Source: Robertkochia flava
Lineage (GTDB): Bacteria > Bacteroidota > Bacteroidia > Flavobacteriales > Flavobacteriaceae
NCBI RefSeq assembly: GCF_020166515.1
Contig: NZ_JAINZT010000007.1
Coordinates: forward strand, 310,001 to 374,000
Direction: 5' to 3'
Length of the DNA stretch: 64,000 nucleotides
In this document: one piece after another, positions 62,529 to 64,000 of the stretch
Layout: each line of letters opens with the position of its first letter
How positions within the stretch are numbered: position 1 is the stretch's first letter
Position numbers and translations under genes: made by a program
The notes under the pieces: model-generated
The model's database searches: none
Seen by the model: only the letters and a program-made list of their open reading frames with translations
What the model was told of the DNA's origin: nothing

Positions 62529-63401
62529 ATGGTTATACATAGAGAAATAACACCCCTGAAAGAGGATGATTGTTTTTTGGTTTTTGATCGAAGTCGGAAT
62601 GATTTTACCTTTCCAATTCATTTTCACCCGGAATACGAGATCAACTTCATCCAAAATGCGAAGGGAGCAAAAAGAATTGTTGGAGACCATATCGGAGAAA
62701 TTGATGATTACGAATTGGTGATGATAGGGCCGAATGTTTATCACGGGTGGGAGAATTATAATAATGATACCTCCCGAACCTTACATGAGATAACTATTCA
62801 ATTTCCAAAGGATTTATTTGATAGTCTTTTGTTAAATAAAAATATCCTGAAGCCAATCAAAGAGCTTTTTAAGTCTTCCCGACATGGTGTCTTATTCTCA
62901 AAAGAAACTGTGCTGGCTGTGGAGTCCAAATTACATTCCCTTAGTAAAAAAAGTGGTTTTGATAATTTTTTAGCCTTTCAGTCCCTATTATATGATCTGG
63001 CGGTATCGAGAGATAAAAAGACCTTGACAAATTTTTCGATAGGTGACCCGAATGATTTTCACAATAGTGAGCGTATTGAAAAGATGTATTCCTTTATAAA
63101 AGAAAATTACCAGCAAAGAATTAAAGTAGAGGATGCTGCGGATCACATAAATATGACTGAAATCTCGTTTAGCAGGCTCATTAAAAAGAGTACAGGAAAA
63201 ACCTTTACAGAACTGGTGAATGAGTTCAGGTTAAGGTATGCTACCAGAAAACTTATTGAAACCAATGAAAGTATCTCTGAAATTTGTTTCGATAGTGGAT
63301 TTAACAATATCTCCAATTTTAATCGAAGATTTAAAGACAAACAAGGGTGTACACCAACAGAGTTCAGGGCAAATTATATGGGGACGCCCACTATATTTTG
63401 A
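62529..63401 (+). CDS. AraC-family transcriptional regulator with N-terminal cupin domain
   Basis: The 290-residue protein has an N-terminal cupin-like sensor (about 10-100, FTFPIHFHPEYEINFIQNAKG) and a C-terminal double HTH domain (about 190-288), whose second helix-turn-helix includes ISEICFDSGFNNISNFNRRFK. It is divergent from the SusC operon and is the probable activator of mannan uptake. The likely effector is a mannan oligosaccharide. Confidence 0.94.
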   Translation: MVIHREITPLKEDDCFLVFDRSRNDFTFPIHFHPEYEINFIQNAKGAKRIVGDHIGEIDDYELVMIGPNVYHGWENYNNDTSRTLHEITIQFPKDLFDSLLLNKNILKPIKELFKSSRHGVLFSKETVLAVESKLHSLSKKSGFDNFLAFQSLLYDLAVSRDKKTLTNFSIGDPNDFHNSERIEKMYSFIKENYQQRIKVEDAADHINMTEISFSRLIKKSTGKTFTELVNEFRLRYATRKLIETNESISEICFDSGFNNISNFNRRFKDKQGCTPTEFRANYMGTPTIF

Positions 63402-63452
63402 TCGTTTTGGATGCATTTGGCGCTGTGTCACCCTTTTCTCCCCTGTTACTTT

Positions 63453-63536
63453 GTAACCCGTAACCCGTAACCCATAATCTGTAACCTGTAACCCGTAACC
63501 CGTAACCTGTAACCTGTAACCCTTAACCCTTAATCT
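63453..63536 (+). repeat. Heptamer tandem repeat (GTAACCC / GTAACCT)
   Basis: Twelve consecutive 7-base units, mostly GTAACCC or GTAACCT with variants ATAATCT and TTAACCC, span 84 bases between the AraC gene and rsgA. The same unit family, more diverged, occurs at 44611-44674. Confidence 0.93.
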
Positions 63537-63590
63537 ATAATGGAAATCCCTAACTTAGGGATCATTTGCATTTCATTGACAATCTATACC

Positions 63591-64000
63591 ATGACATTAC
63601 AGGACCTCGGCTATCACGACCAATTAGATCCATACATAGCAGCCAATGGTTTAGGTGACCTTTTGGTGGGCAGGGTTGTTACAGAGCATAAGGAGCGATA
63701 TGTGGTTAAAACCCCTGAGGCGGAATACGAGGCTGAGATACTGGGAAACCTGCGTTTTACTGCACAAAGCAGAGCCGACTTCCCCGCCGTGGGCGATTGG
63801 GTGATGTTTCAGGCCTATGACCGTACCAGGGGCTTGATCCATGCAGTGTTGCCCAGAACCAGCATTTTGGAAAGGCAATCGGTATCCCGCAAGGGAGAAA
63901 AACAGATCATAGCCACCAATATAGACCGGGCCCTTATTGTTCAGGCAGCCGACCGCGATTTCAGTATCAATCGTTTGGAACGATATCTGACCATTTGTAA
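63591..64000 (+). CDS. rsgA: Ribosome small subunit-dependent GTPase A (RsgA), partial
   Basis: The open frame begins at ATG 63591 and runs off the end (136 codons). The N-terminal region is the OB-fold of RsgA (GDLLVGRVVTEHKERYVVK, PAVGDWVMFQA), followed by IATNIDRALIVQAADRDFS, the start of the circularly permuted GTPase domain. RsgA assists late 30S maturation. The GTP-binding motifs lie beyond the window. Confidence 0.9.
   Translation, partial: MTLQDLGYHDQLDPYIAANGLGDLLVGRVVTEHKERYVVKTPEAEYEAEILGNLRFTAQSRADFPAVGDWVMFQAYDRTRGLIHAVLPRTSILERQSVSRKGEKQIIATNIDRALIVQAADRDFSINRLERYLTIC

Noticed and set aside
63453-63536. Possible CRISPR array
   Set aside because: Units are only 7 bases, with no spacers and no cas genes.
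1-64000. tRNA genes, rRNA genes, insertion sequences and prophage genes
   Set aside because: Looked for T-loop sequences, transposase motifs and phage proteins; none were found.

Overview
The window is typical chromosomal DNA of a Bacteroidota bacterium, most likely a marine-type Flavobacteriaceae member. The evidence is SusC/SusD-type TonB-dependent uptake genes, lipoproteins with Asp-rich residues after the lipobox Cys, DUF6090 and REC-cNMP-HTH proteins, and one promoter matching the Bacteroidota -33 TTTG / -7 TAnnTTTG pattern. A genus cannot be named from the sequence alone. No rRNA, tRNA, insertion sequence, prophage or CRISPR array was seen.

Layout. 1-3.1 kb: tail of an unknown gene and an M16 peptidase. 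3.2-9 kb (minus strand): an esterase, then a probable five-gene run (GH20 hexosaminidase, DUF1643, TSUP permease, RibD-like reductase, GyrI-like protein). 9-13 kb (minus): a small lipoprotein, then a Cys/His-rich small protein, TonB-dependent receptor and lipoprotein that look like a metal-uptake locus. 13.2-19.2 kb (plus): a stress/signalling cluster (Hsp20, coiled-coil protein, PAS histidine kinase, REC-cNMP-HTH regulator) followed by an MlaE-MlaF-MlaD lipid transporter. 19.3-32.8 kb (minus): OmpA-like protein, DUF808, an FMN reductase-VOC fusion, a Xre-RES toxin-antitoxin pair, an S41 peptidase, a molybdate uptake operon (modA, TOBE protein, modB, modC), a methyltransferase, a macro-domain protein and assorted small enzymes. 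33-41.2 kb (plus): a tightly overlapping flavin reductase / M20 peptidase / DUF1611 operon, a hexamer repeat tract, two paralogous two-helix membrane proteins, an amine oxidase, DUF6090 and DUF748 proteins. 41.5-48.7 kb: WG-repeat protein, metY behind a SAM-I riboswitch, DUF2892, an FAD oxidoreductase and a decayed copy of its 5' end, a cyclophilin and an M49-like metallopeptidase.

48.9-63.4 kb is a complete polysaccharide utilisation locus, most probably for beta-1,4-mannan or glucomannan. SusC, SusD and a surface glycan-binding lipoprotein capture oligosaccharides, a GH5-like lipoprotein cuts the chain, a GPH-type symporter imports disaccharide, an AGE-family epimerase converts mannobiose to mannosylglucose, a GH130 phosphorylase splits it to mannose-1-phosphate and glucose, and ManA moves mannose-6-phosphate into glycolysis. 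A divergent AraC-type regulator sits next to a perfect 20-bp palindrome that is the best operator candidate in the window. The window closes inside rsgA.

Items most worth following: the palindrome/promoter of the mannan locus, the stress two-component cluster with a CRP/FNR-like site and a long inverted repeat, the leader hairpin of the mod operon, the Cys-rich peptide of the TonB locus, the FMN reductase-VOC fusion, the gene remnant at 46.8 kb and three families of short tandem repeats.
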